Origin: Chitiniphilus eburneus
GTDB lineage: Bacteria; Pseudomonadota; Gammaproteobacteria; Burkholderiales; Chitinibacteraceae
Assembly (NCBI RefSeq): GCF_005048205.1
Contig: NZ_SUMF01000006.1
Coordinates: 62,001-126,000, forward strand
Direction of reading: 5' to 3'
DNA length: 64,000 bases
This document shows, piece after piece, positions 15,840-24,757 of this stretch; position 1 is the stretch's first letter, and each line of letters starts with the position of its first letter. The position numbers were made by a program, and so were the translations under genes. Under the pieces are notes generated by a model. That model was not told where the DNA came from, did not search any database, and saw only the letters and a list, made by a program, of their open reading frames with translations.

Positions 15840-18740
15840 TCACTGGCAGGCTTCGCACTCGGGATCGTCGATGCTGCAAAACTTGGCACCTTCCGCCGCG
15901 CCATCGCCCGCCCCCACCTGAGGCGCCGCGGCGATCACCGGGGCCGGCGCGGCCGGGCCGCTGGACAGCCCGCCGGAAGACGGCACCGCGTTCAGCTCAC
16001 CGCCACGCCCGGTGGATTTCTCGGCGCTGGTAGCGGCCAGGGTACGCAGATAGTAGGTGGTCTTCAGGCCGCGAATCCAGGCGTGCTTGTACAGTTCGTC
16101 CAGCTTCTTGCCGCTGGCGCCGCCCATGTAGATGTTCAGCGATTGCGCCTGATCGATCCATTTCTGGCGACGCGATGCGCATTCCACCAGCCAGGCGGGT
16201 TCCATTTCGAACGCGGTGGCGTACAGCGCGCGCAGGTCTTCCGGGATGCGGTCGATGCGGGCCACGGAGCCGTCGAAGTACTTCAGGTCCGAGATCATCA
16301 CTTCATCCCACAGGCCGCGTTCCTTCAGATCGCGCACCAGGTATTCGTTGATGACGGTGAACTCGCCAGACAGGTTCGATTTGACGAACAGGTTCTGGTA
16401 GGTCGGCTCGATACTGGCCGAAACACCAACGATGTTGGCGATGGTGGCGGTCGGCGCGATCGCCAGGCAGTTACTGTTGCGCATGCCGTAGCTGGCGATG
16501 CGTGCACGCAGCGCGGCCCAGTCCAGGCGCTCGGTGGTGTCCACGTCCAGGTAGCCGCCGCGCTCCTCCGCCAGCAGCTTGAGCGAATCCTGCGGCAGGA
16601 TGCCACGATCCCACAGGCTGCCCTTGAAGCTCGGGTAGGTACCGCGTTCCTGCGCCAGCTCGGTGCTGGCCCAGTAGGCGTGATAGGCGATCAGTTCCAT
16701 CGACTGGTCGGCGAACTCCACGGCGGCATCACTGGCGTACGGCGTGCGCAGGCTGTACAGCGCATCCTGGAAGCCCATGATGCCCAGGCCGACCGGGCGA
16801 TGCTTCAGGTTGGAATTGCGCGCCTTGCGCACCGGGTAGTAGTTGATGTCAATGACGTTGTCGAGCATGCGCATCGCCGTCTTCACGGTACGCGCCAGCT
16901 TTTCGGAATCGAGCTGGCCGTCCTTCAGATGGTTCACCAGGTTCACCGAACCCAGGTTGCAGACTGCGATTTCGTTGTCGTTGGTGTTCAGCGTGATTTC
17001 GGTGCACAGGTTGGAGCTATGCACCACGCCCACATGCTGCTGCGGGCTGCGGATGTTGCACGGGTCCTTGAAGGTGAACCAAGGGTGACCGGTTTCGAAC
17101 AGCATGGTCAGCATCTTGCGCCACAGCGTCAGCGCCGGCAGCTTCTTGGCCACGCGCAGCTCGCCGCGTGCAGCCTTGCCCTCATAGCGCAGGTAGGCTT
17201 CCTCGAACTTCTTGCCATACAGGTCGTGCAGGTCCGGCGCTTCGCTGGGCGACAGCAGCGTCCAGTCGCCCCCTTCCATCACGCGCTTCATGAACAGATC
17301 GGGAATCCAGTTCGCGGTGTTCATGTCGTGGGTGCGGCGGCGATCGTCACCGGTGTTCTTGCGCAGCTCCAGGAATTCCTCGATGTCGGCGTGCCAGGTT
17401 TCCAGGTACGCGCAGACCGCGCCCTTGCGCTTGCCTCCCTGGTTCACCGCCACGGCGGTATCGTTCACTACCTTGAGGAACGGCACGATGCCTTGCGATT
17501 TGCCGTTGGTGCCCTTGATATGGCTGCCCAGCGCGCGGACCGGGGTCCAGTCGTTGCCCAGGCCGCCAGCGTACTTGGACAGCAGCGCGTTTTCCTTCAG
17601 CGCCTCATAGATGCCGTCCAGATCGTCGGCCACCGTGGTCAGGTAGCAGCTCGAAAGCTGGCTGCGACGGGTGCCGGAGTTGAACAGCGTCGGCGTGCTG
17701 GACATGAAGTCGAAGGTGGACAGCACGTTGTAGAACTCGATGGCGCGCGCTTCGCGGTCCACTTCATTCAGCGCCAGGCCCATCGCCACGCGCATGTAAA
17801 ACGCCTGCGGCAGCTCGATGCGCTCGCCGTGTACGTGTAGGAAATAACGGTCGAACAGCGTTTGCAGGCCCAGGTAACCGAACTGGTAGTCGCGGTCATG
17901 CTTGAGCGCGGCGCCCAGGCGGGCCAAATCGTACTGGGCCAGCTTTTCGTCCAGCAGCTCGGCTTCGATGCCGCGCTTGATGAAGCGGGGGAAATACTCG
18001 GCATAACGCTCGGCCATCTCTTCGTGCGTAGCCTCTTCACCCAGCACCTCGCGGCGCAGGATGTTCAGCAACAGGCGCGCGGTGACGAAACTGTAGGCGG
18101 GCTCCTGCTCGATCAGGGCACGGGCGGACAGCACGGCGGATTTACGCACTTCCTCGGCCGGCACGCCGTCATACAGGTTCTTCAGCGTTTCAGCCAGAAT
18201 CAGGCCCTGGTCGGTCACCCCGTCGAAGCCGCTGCAGGCAGAGGCGATCAGCCCCTTCAGGCGGCCAAGATCCAGCGGGCGCGACGTGCCGTCCTCGTAT
18301 TTCACATTCAGCGTCATCAACGCTTCGCCGGCGTGATCCTCGCCCTTGGCAGCACGTTCGGCCGCGCGGCGTTCACGGTAGATCACATAGGCGCGGGCAA
18401 CGTCGTGCTCGCCGCCACGCATCAGGGCCAGTTCAACCTGGTCCTGGATGTCTTCGATATGGATGGCGCCACCTTCCGGCTTGCGACGCATCAGCGCGCT
18501 CACCACCGATTCGGTCAGCGCGGCCACGCGCTCGCGCACGGCGGAAGACGACGCAGCATGGCTGCCCTGCACCGCGATGAACGCCTTGGTCACGGCAACC
18601 GAGATCTTGCTCGGTTCGAACGACACCACCGAGCCATTGCGGCGGATGGTCTTGTAGGCGGCGTAGCGGCTGTCTTGCAGATGGGTGGTGTTGAGATCGG
18701 TCATACGGCTTCCAGTGGGGCTCTCCAGCTCGGCGTACAT
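15840..18740 (-). CDS. nrdA: Ribonucleoside-diphosphate reductase, class Ia alpha subunit
   Basis: A 966-residue catalytic subunit that reduces ribonucleoside diphosphates. An ATP-cone for dATP control is visible at the N-terminus (YKTIRRNGSVVSFEPSKISV). The catalytic barrel carries NSGTRRSQLSSCYL and the active-site cysteine phrase SSNLCTEITLNTND, and the P-loop-like PTATIANIVG is present. The C-terminal swinging tail ends CSIDDPECEACQ with its reducing cysteine pair. The start is the ATG behind AAGGAG; MTDLNTT at 18701 is an in-frame alternative. Two NrdR boxes lie upstream. nrdB is not adjacent but follows two small exported-protein genes. Confidence 0.97.
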   Translation of the reverse strand: MYAELESPTGSRMTDLNTTHLQDSRYAAYKTIRRNGSVVSFEPSKISVAVTKAFIAVQGSHAASSSAVRERVAALTESVVSALMRRKPEGGAIHIEDIQDQVELALMRGGEHDVARAYVIYRERRAAERAAKGEDHAGEALMTLNVKYEDGTSRPLDLGRLKGLIASACSGFDGVTDQGLILAETLKNLYDGVPAEEVRKSAVLSARALIEQEPAYSFVTARLLLNILRREVLGEEATHEEMAERYAEYFPRFIKRGIEAELLDEKLAQYDLARLGAALKHDRDYQFGYLGLQTLFDRYFLHVHGERIELPQAFYMRVAMGLALNEVDREARAIEFYNVLSTFDFMSSTPTLFNSGTRRSQLSSCYLTTVADDLDGIYEALKENALLSKYAGGLGNDWTPVRALGSHIKGTNGKSQGIVPFLKVVNDTAVAVNQGGKRKGAVCAYLETWHADIEEFLELRKNTGDDRRRTHDMNTANWIPDLFMKRVMEGGDWTLLSPSEAPDLHDLYGKKFEEAYLRYEGKAARGELRVAKKLPALTLWRKMLTMLFETGHPWFTFKDPCNIRSPQQHVGVVHSSNLCTEITLNTNDNEIAVCNLGSVNLVNHLKDGQLDSEKLARTVKTAMRMLDNVIDINYYPVRKARNSNLKHRPVGLGIMGFQDALYSLRTPYASDAAVEFADQSMELIAYHAYWASTELAQERGTYPSFKGSLWDRGILPQDSLKLLAEERGGYLDVDTTERLDWAALRARIASYGMRNSNCLAIAPTATIANIVGVSASIEPTYQNLFVKSNLSGEFTVINEYLVRDLKERGLWDEVMISDLKYFDGSVARIDRIPEDLRALYATAFEMEPAWLVECASRRQKWIDQAQSLNIYMGGASGKKLDELYKHAWIRGLKTTYYLRTLAATSAEKSTGRGGELNAVPSSGGLSSGPAAPAPVIAAAPQVGAGDGAAEGAKFCSIDDPECEACQ

Positions 18741-18808
18741 GCACGGCTCCTTTTTAAGGATGTTCTGGGGACAAGGATGTGAACAAGCTGTGAATGGCCT
18801 GTGAACAA

Positions 18809-18876
18809 ACACAAGATATTGTGTCCAGGGCATCCGGTTGCCACAAATACTAGGGGAAACGTCTGACCTAGCGCAA
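18809..18876 (-). promoter_or_regulatory. nrdA promoter with paired NrdR boxes
   Basis: ACACAAGATATTGTGT (18809-18824), read on the other strand as ACACAATATCTTGTGT, is very close to the NrdR box consensus. A second, weaker box, CCACAAATACTAGGGG (18841-18856), is centred exactly 32 bp away, the about three-helical-turn spacing that NrdR pairs need. On the minus strand TTGCGC (18871-18876) and TAGTAT (18847-18852) with an 18-bp spacer form a likely promoter, its -10 inside the second box. The known role of NrdR is repression of ribonucleotide reductase genes when nucleotides are plentiful. Confidence 0.8.
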
Positions 18877-19044
18877 TACGGAAAACGTATGCTATGCCGA
18901 CCGACGGCCGCCCGCGCGCGAGGTTTTCAGGCGGGGCGCGGGTTTGCGCGGTGTGGCTTTTTTGTACAGCCCAGCGCCATGGAAAAAGAGAGAAAAGTCG
19001 GCTGTAAATAGGGTTGCCCGATGCGAAGCCAGTAGGGGCTAAAC

Positions 19045-19076
19045 GAAAAAAACCGCCGACCTCGATAGTCGGCGGC
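19045..19076 (-). terminator. Rho-independent terminator of the 617-residue secreted protein gene
   Basis: On the minus strand CCGCCGAC (from 19069-19076) pairs with GTCGGCGG (19053-19060), followed by a run of seven T. It lies about 60 bp past the stop codon. Confidence 0.85.
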
Positions 19077-19137
19077 TTTGATTGCACCCACCCAGGAACG
19101 AGAAGGTCGGTTTCGTTTGTTAACCCAGCGCTGCGAC

Positions 19138-20991
19138 TTAACGCACGAAGAGTCCGGCAAGCGGCACATCGCCGCTCGTTCCCCATTGCACCACCAAATC
19201 CGGCTGGCCTGAGGAGTAGCGGATCTGCCAGGTGCCGGTGTTCGGGTTCCAGATGGCGAGATCGGCTTTGCCATCCGCATCGTACTGGCCAGGCACCGGA
19301 ACGCCACCGTATTGGCCGCCGAAGTACTCCTGCTTGATCGCACCCGTCGTACTGAGCCGGATCAGCCACAAACCAGTGCTGGGTTGCCATACCGCCACGT
19401 CGGTCTTGCCGTCGCCATCGTAATCGGCGGGTGCGCGGAGGTCGCTGCTGCTGCCAAGCACAAAGGTGCTGCTGATGGCGGGAATGCCACTGCTGTTGCG
19501 GATCAACCATTCTCCGGTGCTGGGCCGCCATACCGCGTAATCGGCTTTGCCGTCCCCATCGAAGTCGCCCATTACCGGCTTGTCGCCGGTTGCACCCCAA
19601 TAGGGGCCGAGCGTGCCGCCATCGCTGCTGCGGATATGGAACCACTGCCCGGTAGAGGAGCGCCACACGGCGTAATCAGCTTTGCCGTCACCGTCATAGT
19701 CGGCTGGAACCGGCATGTCACCAACCGCTTGCGATCCCCAATTGCGGCTCGCCGTCGTACCGTTGCTGCTGTAGGTCACATACCAATTGCCAGTGCCAGG
19801 ACGCCAGTAGGCAAGGTCTGCAATCCCGTCACCGTCAAAATCGGCCGGAGCAGCAAGATCCCCCTGCTGTGTGGTCCAGGCCTGGGCGGTGTAGGGGCCG
19901 TAACGCAGCAGTTGCCCAGTGGATGGCCGCCAGACCGCGACGTCGGTCATGCGATCGCCGGTGGTATCGAACGGTGCACTGCCAGGCTGACGCGGAGTCG
20001 GGCTGACCCACATATTGGTCGATTCTTGCCAGTAGCCGGAGTAGGAGCCTTGGGTCACCGTATAGAAATGATCCCGCCCGTTGTAATAGCGGTATAGCGG
20101 CACGGTACCTGGCTTGGCGCTGTTATAGGCATATGCAACCACCCCTTCATAGCGATAGCTGCCGCGGCCACTGCCCAACTCGCTCCAGTCCGTGGTGTAG
20201 AAATGGTCGGTGCCATTGTAGTAGCGGTGGATGGGCACCGTACCAGCCTGACCGGAGGCCCAGACATAAGCCTCCAGGCCTTCCAACAGGTACACGCCGG
20301 CGCCGGTTCCCAGGTCGTCGTAACGGGCGGAATAGAAATGATCGCCGGAGCCGTAGTAACGCAGCCACGGCTGTACATAGGTACCCTGCAACGGGGAGTA
20401 GAAACGGAGCTCGGCGACCTGCAGCACTGTCGCACCGTTGTTGGCGGTGATCTTGAGCCGGTACTTCACCGCGTACTTCGGGAAAGGCACCTTGAAGGAA
20501 ACAGCCTGGTTCACCGACCAGCTACTTTGGTTGCTGCGCTGATCGAGCGTGATCCATTTGATGCCGTCGAACCCTTCCAGGGTCCAGTCCTTCGGTGCGG
20601 TCGGCAGCGTGGATGATGGCGTGATCTGGTACTCGTCCACCAATTGGTAGGTGTCGAACGTCATCCCGAGATAGCCGGTCTTGTCCCAGATGGTTTCATA
20701 GGAACAACCCTGGCCGGAGCCGCAGGAGTCGTGGTTCTCGCCAGCGCTGTGCCAATAAGTGCCGTTGTTCTGATCGAAAGCCTTGCTGGGCGCATAGAAG
20801 TTGGGGTTCGGTACGAAGTTATAGGTGCAGTCGAACGGCGAAGTGGCTGCACCGCATTGATTGGTCGGCTGCGGCGATAACCGCGCGGAAAACGGCGAGC
20901 CGCCGGTGATGGCGTAGCCGCCAAATGCCGACCCGGCGGCAAGTAAAGCCAGCGCGGCAAGTACATGCCGCCCCCTGGTTAAGTTCCACAT
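19138..20991 (-). CDS. Secreted protein: discoidin-like, DUF5648 and FG-GAP-like repeats
   Basis: A 617-residue exported protein. After a signal peptide (RHVLAALALLAAGSAFG) comes a region resembling an F5/8 C (discoidin) carbohydrate-binding domain, about 55-215 (YLGMTFDTYQLVDEYQI, TVLQVAELRFYSP). Next are about three DUF5648 units (WLRYYGSGDHFYSARYDDLG, HRYYNGTDHFYTTDWSELG, YRYYNGRDHFYTV). The C-terminal half has six repeats of about 46 residues of the form DFDGDGKADYAVWRPSTGEW, an FG-GAP/VCBS-like calcium-binding beta-propeller pattern. The start is the ATG with GGAGG 8 bases upstream. The layout suggests a surface-binding or adhesin-like protein, possibly for chitin or other glycans; no catalytic domain is seen. 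Confidence 0.85.
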   Translation of the reverse strand: MWNLTRGRHVLAALALLAAGSAFGGYAITGGSPFSARLSPQPTNQCGAATSPFDCTYNFVPNPNFYAPSKAFDQNNGTYWHSAGENHDSCGSGQGCSYETIWDKTGYLGMTFDTYQLVDEYQITPSSTLPTAPKDWTLEGFDGIKWITLDQRSNQSSWSVNQAVSFKVPFPKYAVKYRLKITANNGATVLQVAELRFYSPLQGTYVQPWLRYYGSGDHFYSARYDDLGTGAGVYLLEGLEAYVWASGQAGTVPIHRYYNGTDHFYTTDWSELGSGRGSYRYEGVVAYAYNSAKPGTVPLYRYYNGRDHFYTVTQGSYSGYWQESTNMWVSPTPRQPGSAPFDTTGDRMTDVAVWRPSTGQLLRYGPYTAQAWTTQQGDLAAPADFDGDGIADLAYWRPGTGNWYVTYSSNGTTASRNWGSQAVGDMPVPADYDGDGKADYAVWRSSTGQWFHIRSSDGGTLGPYWGATGDKPVMGDFDGDGKADYAVWRPSTGEWLIRNSSGIPAISSTFVLGSSSDLRAPADYDGDGKTDVAVWQPSTGLWLIRLSTTGAIKQEYFGGQYGGVPVPGQYDADGKADLAIWNPNTGTWQIRYSSGQPDLVVQWGTSGDVPLAGLFVR

Positions 20992-21460
20992 CTGTTCATC
21001 CTCCAGTATCGTTTTTGATTGAGAAGCGCTGGTCATGCTTGGCAATGCCGGCGGTACTGCAAGCGGCGTTCAGTTCATGCGCGCCATGACAATGGCATGA
21101 ATGTCGGCAACAGCAAACCCCTCGCAGATTGGCGAGGGCAATCAAGGAAAATAGCGTGGAGCAAGCGGCTGTTTATGGGCGACCCACGGCCTAATGGAGC
21201 ACGCGCCCGACGAGGAGCAACCTGGATTGATCAGCCAGGATCAAGTTATGCAGTCCCCTCTCCCCCCCAAGGAGCGCGAGATATCGCGGTGCTTGATACA
21301 CCGTTCGTTCCACCCATGCAGCTAGCTTCCATTCACCATGACTTGCCAGTCGATCATCCATGCCCAAACGTTGAAAGTGACTGGCAGCCAGCGCAGCAGG
21401 GAGAAGGCAAATCGCAGCCCTGGGTTGTCCGATCGACTGAAACATCAGGGCTGTGAGGGC
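20992..21460. other. Intergenic region, no gene seen
   Basis: 469 bp with no convincing coding sequence. The short open frames have no start context or recognisable product. The first 60 bases hold the ribosome binding site and probable promoter of the leftward secreted-protein gene. A small inverted repeat (TGTGAGGGCTCACA, 21454-21467) overlaps the end of the next gene. Confidence 0.5.
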
Positions 21461-21892
21461 TCACACTTCCTCCTGACATACCTTGACTTTCCAACTGGCA
21501 TGTTTAAGTGCGATTTGAAATTCAGGAAAACCTTCGACATCCTGGAAAAACTCGGCAAGAGACGGGTAATCGAATGCCCATTGGTTTCGCTCCAGTGGCG
21601 AGAGCGCAGGCGTTGGCTTCGACGTAAACTCAATATGCAGTTGTTCCATGTGGTCATACTCGCCCTCGTCGTAGAACGAGAACTGACGCACAAAATCGAG
21701 ATAACAGAGCTTTTCTCCGGTGAAATCATGGCAACCGAGTTGCCACAGAAATCCATCGTCAACACCCTCGACAGGAATTATTGCAAAGCTCTTGAACACT
21801 GACCAAGCCAGCGATGGATCGGGATGCGTGAAGTCAAACCCTTCAGCAACCAGCAAATCTTTCAATTTTTGTTCGGCATTAAGCGGTGCCAT
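21461..21892 (-). CDS. Hypothetical protein, A/T-richer than surroundings
   Basis: A 143-residue acidic, soluble protein that I do not recognise. It has no signal peptide or membrane segment. It is rich in Phe, Asp and Glu (GEKLCYLDFVRQFSFYDEGE), a look common among immunity proteins of polymorphic toxins, but no toxin gene lies nearby, so that is speculation. It has an ATG start with a weak AGGG upstream. Base composition differs from the neighbouring high-GC genes and matches the next gene upstream, which suggests the two were acquired together. Confidence 0.6.
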   Translation of the reverse strand: MAPLNAEQKLKDLLVAEGFDFTHPDPSLAWSVFKSFAIIPVEGVDDGFLWQLGCHDFTGEKLCYLDFVRQFSFYDEGEYDHMEQLHIEFTSKPTPALSPLERNQWAFDYPSLAEFFQDVEGFPEFQIALKHASWKVKVCQEEV

Positions 21893-21916
21893 ATCAGCCC
21901 TAGGGTTGGAAGTAAC

Positions 21917-21936
21917 GGGCCAGCGTTAGCTGGCCC
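21917..21936. other. Perfect hairpin GGGCCAGC-GTTA-GCTGGCCC
   Basis: An 8-bp stem with a GTTA loop between the two A/T-rich genes, just upstream of the 143-residue gene. There is no T run. I checked the segment as a possible integron attC site and did not find a matching pair of core sites. Confidence 0.45.
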
Positions 21937-22037
21937 CGGTTGACTGAAGTGTTGGCGGTTCATCAATGTGCTCTGGGCTATAACCCTGGATGGTTCAATC
22001 GTGCCGGCCGGGGCTTTTGCAAAGCTTCGTTAGGTGA

Positions 22038-22418
22038 CTACCACTCGCGCCATTCTTCGGTAATGTCATAGGTTGATGAAATCAAGCCCGCTAAAGTAGC
22101 TGAATTTATGATGAGTTCACAAATACCCTCACGCTGATCCGTCTCAATGAGGCCATGCTCGCATTCTTTATTTAGCACATTGAGAGAAGCAACTACGTCC
22201 TTTACCAATGCCATTATTTTTTCTGAATCACCGTACAAGGCAGGATCTGAAACTGAAATCAAATAATCCGCAAGAATGGCATCGCATTTATCGACATCTT
22301 CCCTGGTGTAGCCCGCATCGAAATCATCGTCGGCGTCATCCCCTTCCATGTAGTCAATCATGCCACAGATGATTTCGTTTTTGAGTTTGAGCATTTCTTC
22401 CGGAATATCATTTTTCAC
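22038..22418 (-). CDS. Hypothetical acidic protein
   Basis: A 126-residue, strongly acidic, helical protein (MIDYMEGDDADDDFDAGYTR) that I do not recognise. It has no signal peptide or membrane segment. The GTG start is supported by AGGAGTGAATT directly upstream. Its composition is A/T-rich like the 143-residue gene downstream and unlike the flanking genome. Small acidic proteins of this type are often immunity or antirestriction proteins, but nothing specific shows this here. Confidence 0.6.
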   Translation of the reverse strand: MKNDIPEEMLKLKNEIICGMIDYMEGDDADDDFDAGYTREDVDKCDAILADYLISVSDPALYGDSEKIMALVKDVVASLNVLNKECEHGLIETDQREGICELIINSATLAGLISSTYDITEEWREW

Positions 22419-22770
22419 AATTCACTCCTGATCAATCGGCTGATGGAAACTCATCAAATATCACGCCAGGAGCGGTATAAGCAGCGGCATGAACAGACCC
22501 AAAACCGCAGCAGCAAGCACAGCGGAATGCGCCAATTATTATGTGCCATGCACGCTACATTACTTACTTGCATACATCAATGTTTTTTCATGAACCTTTG
22601 GTTTGCACCATGCAAATACTGAGCTGCTTGTGAAGGGGTCACAGATGGGCTCACCAGCATCGCCCATGCGATGCGTCGCGCCCTTATCGGCCGGAACAAA
22701 ACCAGAAGCTCGAAGAATCAATCGGGCAAGGCGGCAAGGCAAGGGGCTGTGGCGCCCCCACCCTCCGGCC
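22419..22770. other. Intergenic region, no gene seen
   Basis: 352 bp. The right part holds a G/C hairpin (GGGGCTGTGGCGCCCC, about 22743-22758) that may end leftward transcription of the small gene at 22771. The left part contains the promoter side of the acidic-protein gene. No supported coding sequence. Confidence 0.45.
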
Positions 22771-23010
22771 TCACGCCGATAGCAACACTGGCCGGAACAA
22801 CAGCTCGCAGCCCAGCAGGCGGATACCATCCGGGCTGCTTTCCAACAGCCGGCGCTCACCGTCTGCGATCTGTAGTTCGATCCGGTAGCCATCGTCCGCG
22901 CCCAGGCGTGCGGTAATGTCCTTCACCGCCTCCAGCGCGCCGGGCGTGCTGGATTCGAAGTGGCCCAGGAGCCGGCCATGACGATGGATGATGAGTCGAT
23001 AGGTATCCAT
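22771..23010 (-). CDS. Small hypothetical protein downstream of the GATase-pyridoxal kinase gene
   Basis: A 79-residue protein (MDTYRLIIHRHGRLLGHFES...) of mixed alpha/beta type, unrecognised. The ATG has GGAG 8 bases upstream, and the GGAG is contained in the last codons of the preceding gene, so the two are an operon pair. A GTG nine bases upstream overlaps the preceding TGA and is an alternative start. It has no Cys pair, signal or membrane segment. Its position suggests a link with the vitamin B6 genes, but no function can be read from the sequence. Confidence 0.65.
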   Translation of the reverse strand: MDTYRLIIHRHGRLLGHFESSTPGALEAVKDITARLGADDGYRIELQIADGERRLLESSPDGIRLLGCELLFRPVLLSA

Positions 23011-23015
23011 GGCGA

Positions 23016-24578
23016 TCACTCCATCCTGCCAGCGTGTATCGCCGGGGGCAGCAGCAGTTCAGCGCACTGTGCGTGGTAGGTGCGGCGCAGCGCGAGGACG
23101 ACCTGTTCGCAGGCGCGCGCGGCCGCTTCGGCCACCGGCGCACCGCATAGCAGATGCCCGGTGAGCGTGGCGCTGAACAGATCGCCGGTGCCCTTGGGCG
23201 CGATATCGATGTGCGGATGGCGCAGCCATTGCACCCGCTCCCGCTCGACCACCGCCACGCGCATTTCGCCGGGTGCCCAGGCCTCTGGCGCGGCGCTGGT
23301 CACCACCACCCACTCGGTGCGGCCGGTCAGCAGCGATCTCGCGGCGGCCACCACCGCTTCGGCATCGTTGCCGGGTAGGCCGGTCAGGCATTCCAGCTCG
23401 AAGCCATTGGGCGTCAGGCCATGCGCCAGCGGCAACAGGTGCCGCCGGTAGGCGTCGATCATAGCCGGATCGACATAGATGCCATGGTCGTGATCGCCGA
23501 TCACCGGATCGACGATCACCCGCATCGCCGGGTGTGTCGGCTGAAGCTCGCCCAGCCAGCGCGCCAGCGATGCGGCCTGCGCCGGACCGCCCAGGTAGCC
23601 GACCAGCACCGCCTGCGTCTGCCGGAGCGCGTCGCGGTCGATCAGGTCGCTCAGGTAGCCCTCGAACCAGTCGATGGGCAATGCGCCACCGTGGACAGTC
23701 GGGTAATGCGGGGTATTGCCGAACGCGACCGTCGGCACCGCAGCCACCAGCAGGCCCAGTGCCTGCAATGCGGGCATCGCCACGTTGTTGCCGACGCTGC
23801 CGTACACCACCTGCGATTGCACCGATATCACATCGATGGGCAATGGTATGGCGGCAGGCTTTCGGTCGGCACGGCCCGGCGCAGTTTCGATACCGTCGAG
23901 CCAGGCGGAGAACACGGCGCGCGCCGCTGTGGTCAGGCGCTCTCCGTGCTCGCGCGCCTGCGCGCGCAGTGTTCGCGGGTCGATGCCGGCCTGGGCGAGT
24001 TCGCTGGCATGGCCAACCAGCCAGCGCTCCAACCGGACCGGGTCGGCCTCCAGGTGGCACTGTATCCCCAGTACCCGCGTACCCAGCGCGAAGGCCTGGT
24101 TGGCGCAGACCGCCGTGCTGGCCAGGCGCGCGGCGCCGGGCGGGATGTCGAACTGGTCGCCATGCCAGTGCAGCACCGGCACCTCGCCCAGCGCGGACAG
24201 CGCGTGACGCTCGCCATCGTCGCTCAGCATCAGCGGCCCGAAGCCGATTTCCTTCACCCCCATGGCGTACACCCGGGCGCCCAGCGCGCGGGCGATCAAC
24301 TGCGCGCCCAGGCAGATGCCCAGCACCGGCCCGCCACTCGCCAGGCGCCGCCGCACCAACGCCAGCTCGTCGGCCAGGAAAGGATGGGCATCGTCGTCGA
24401 ATGCGCCGATCGGCCCGCCCAGCACCACCAGCAGATCGGGTGACTGCGCATCCAGCGTGGCGAGATCGTCCACCACCGCATCGATGTAGCGCACCGCGTA
24501 ACCGCGCTCGCGCAGCAGTGGCTCCAGCGTGCCGAGGTCTTCGAAATGCAGATGGCGGATGGCGAGGGCGGTTTTCAT
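23016..24578 (-). CDS. Class I glutamine amidotransferase fused to pyridoxal kinase
   Basis: A 520-residue two-domain protein in one unbroken frame. Residues 1-235 are a class I glutamine amidotransferase, GMP-synthase-like: nucleophile Cys89 in [10 protein letters not shown] and His175-x-Glu177 in [10 protein letters not shown], so the triad is complete. Residues about 248-520 are a PdxK/PdxY-type pyridoxal kinase: [39 protein letters not shown] and the anion-hole/catalytic [13 protein letters not shown] (Asp466). The kinase salvages pyridoxal to PLP. Why a glutaminase is attached is unclear; it is not PdxT-like. The chosen ATG gives the standard GATase start, and an open frame of 12 codons lies upstream. 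The yggS gene follows upstream on the same strand, with a repeat element between. Confidence 0.9.
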   Translation of the reverse strand: MKTALAIRHLHFEDLGTLEPLLRERGYAVRYIDAVVDDLATLDAQSPDLLVVLGGPIGAFDDDAHPFLADELALVRRRLASGGPVLGICLGAQLIARALGARVYAMGVKEIGFGPLMLSDDGERHALSALGEVPVLHWHGDQFDIPPGAARLASTAVCANQAFALGTRVLGIQCHLEADPVRLERWLVGHASELAQAGIDPRTLRAQAREHGERLTTAARAVFSAWLDGIETAPGRADRKPAAIPLPIDVISVQSQVVYGSVGNNVAMPALQALGLLVAAVPTVAFGNTPHYPTVHGGALPIDWFEGYLSDLIDRDALRQTQAVLVGYLGGPAQAASLARWLGELQPTHPAMRVIVDPVIGDHDHGIYVDPAMIDAYRRHLLPLAHGLTPNGFELECLTGLPGNDAEAVVAAARSLLTGRTEWVVVTSAAPEAWAPGEMRVAVVERERVQWLRHPHIDIAPKGTGDLFSATLTGHLLCGAPVAEAAARACEQVVLALRRTYHAQCAELLLPPAIHAGRME

Positions 24579-24626
24579 GGGCAGTCCAGGTCGGTGGGTT
24601 GAATGGGCGATCAAGGGGTGGGCGCC

Positions 24627-24757
24627 AGGGCGAATCGACCTTCAAACGTGGGTGCGAAGGAAGAAGGCCGGATGCAGGGCAAGGCGTGCCGAGCGAAGTG
24701 GGGTGATCCCCGCGAGCGAGGCACAACGCACCCCATGTTTGAAGGTCGATTCACCCT
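24627..24757. repeat. Dispersed inverted-repeat element, copy 1
   Basis: A 131-bp element with about 26-bp terminal inverted repeats (24627-24652 and 24732-24757, two mismatches; AGGGYGAATCGACCTTCAAA). The core is shared with copy 3 (61111-61369), which lies in the opposite orientation. Its right end contains the TGA stop of yggS. It separates yggS from the kinase fusion gene and could fold as an RNA hairpin. Confidence 0.85.

Noticed and set aside
15774-17840. Long open frame antisense to nrdA
   Set aside because: It lies wholly on the opposite strand of a fully supported gene, and its translation has the biased composition of a shadow frame.
21893-22037. Possible integron attC site between the two A/T-rich genes
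   Set aside because: CCTAAC next to the acidic-protein stop resembles one core half-site and there is inverted symmetry, but no matching GTTRRRY core was found at the other side and no integrase or second cassette is present.
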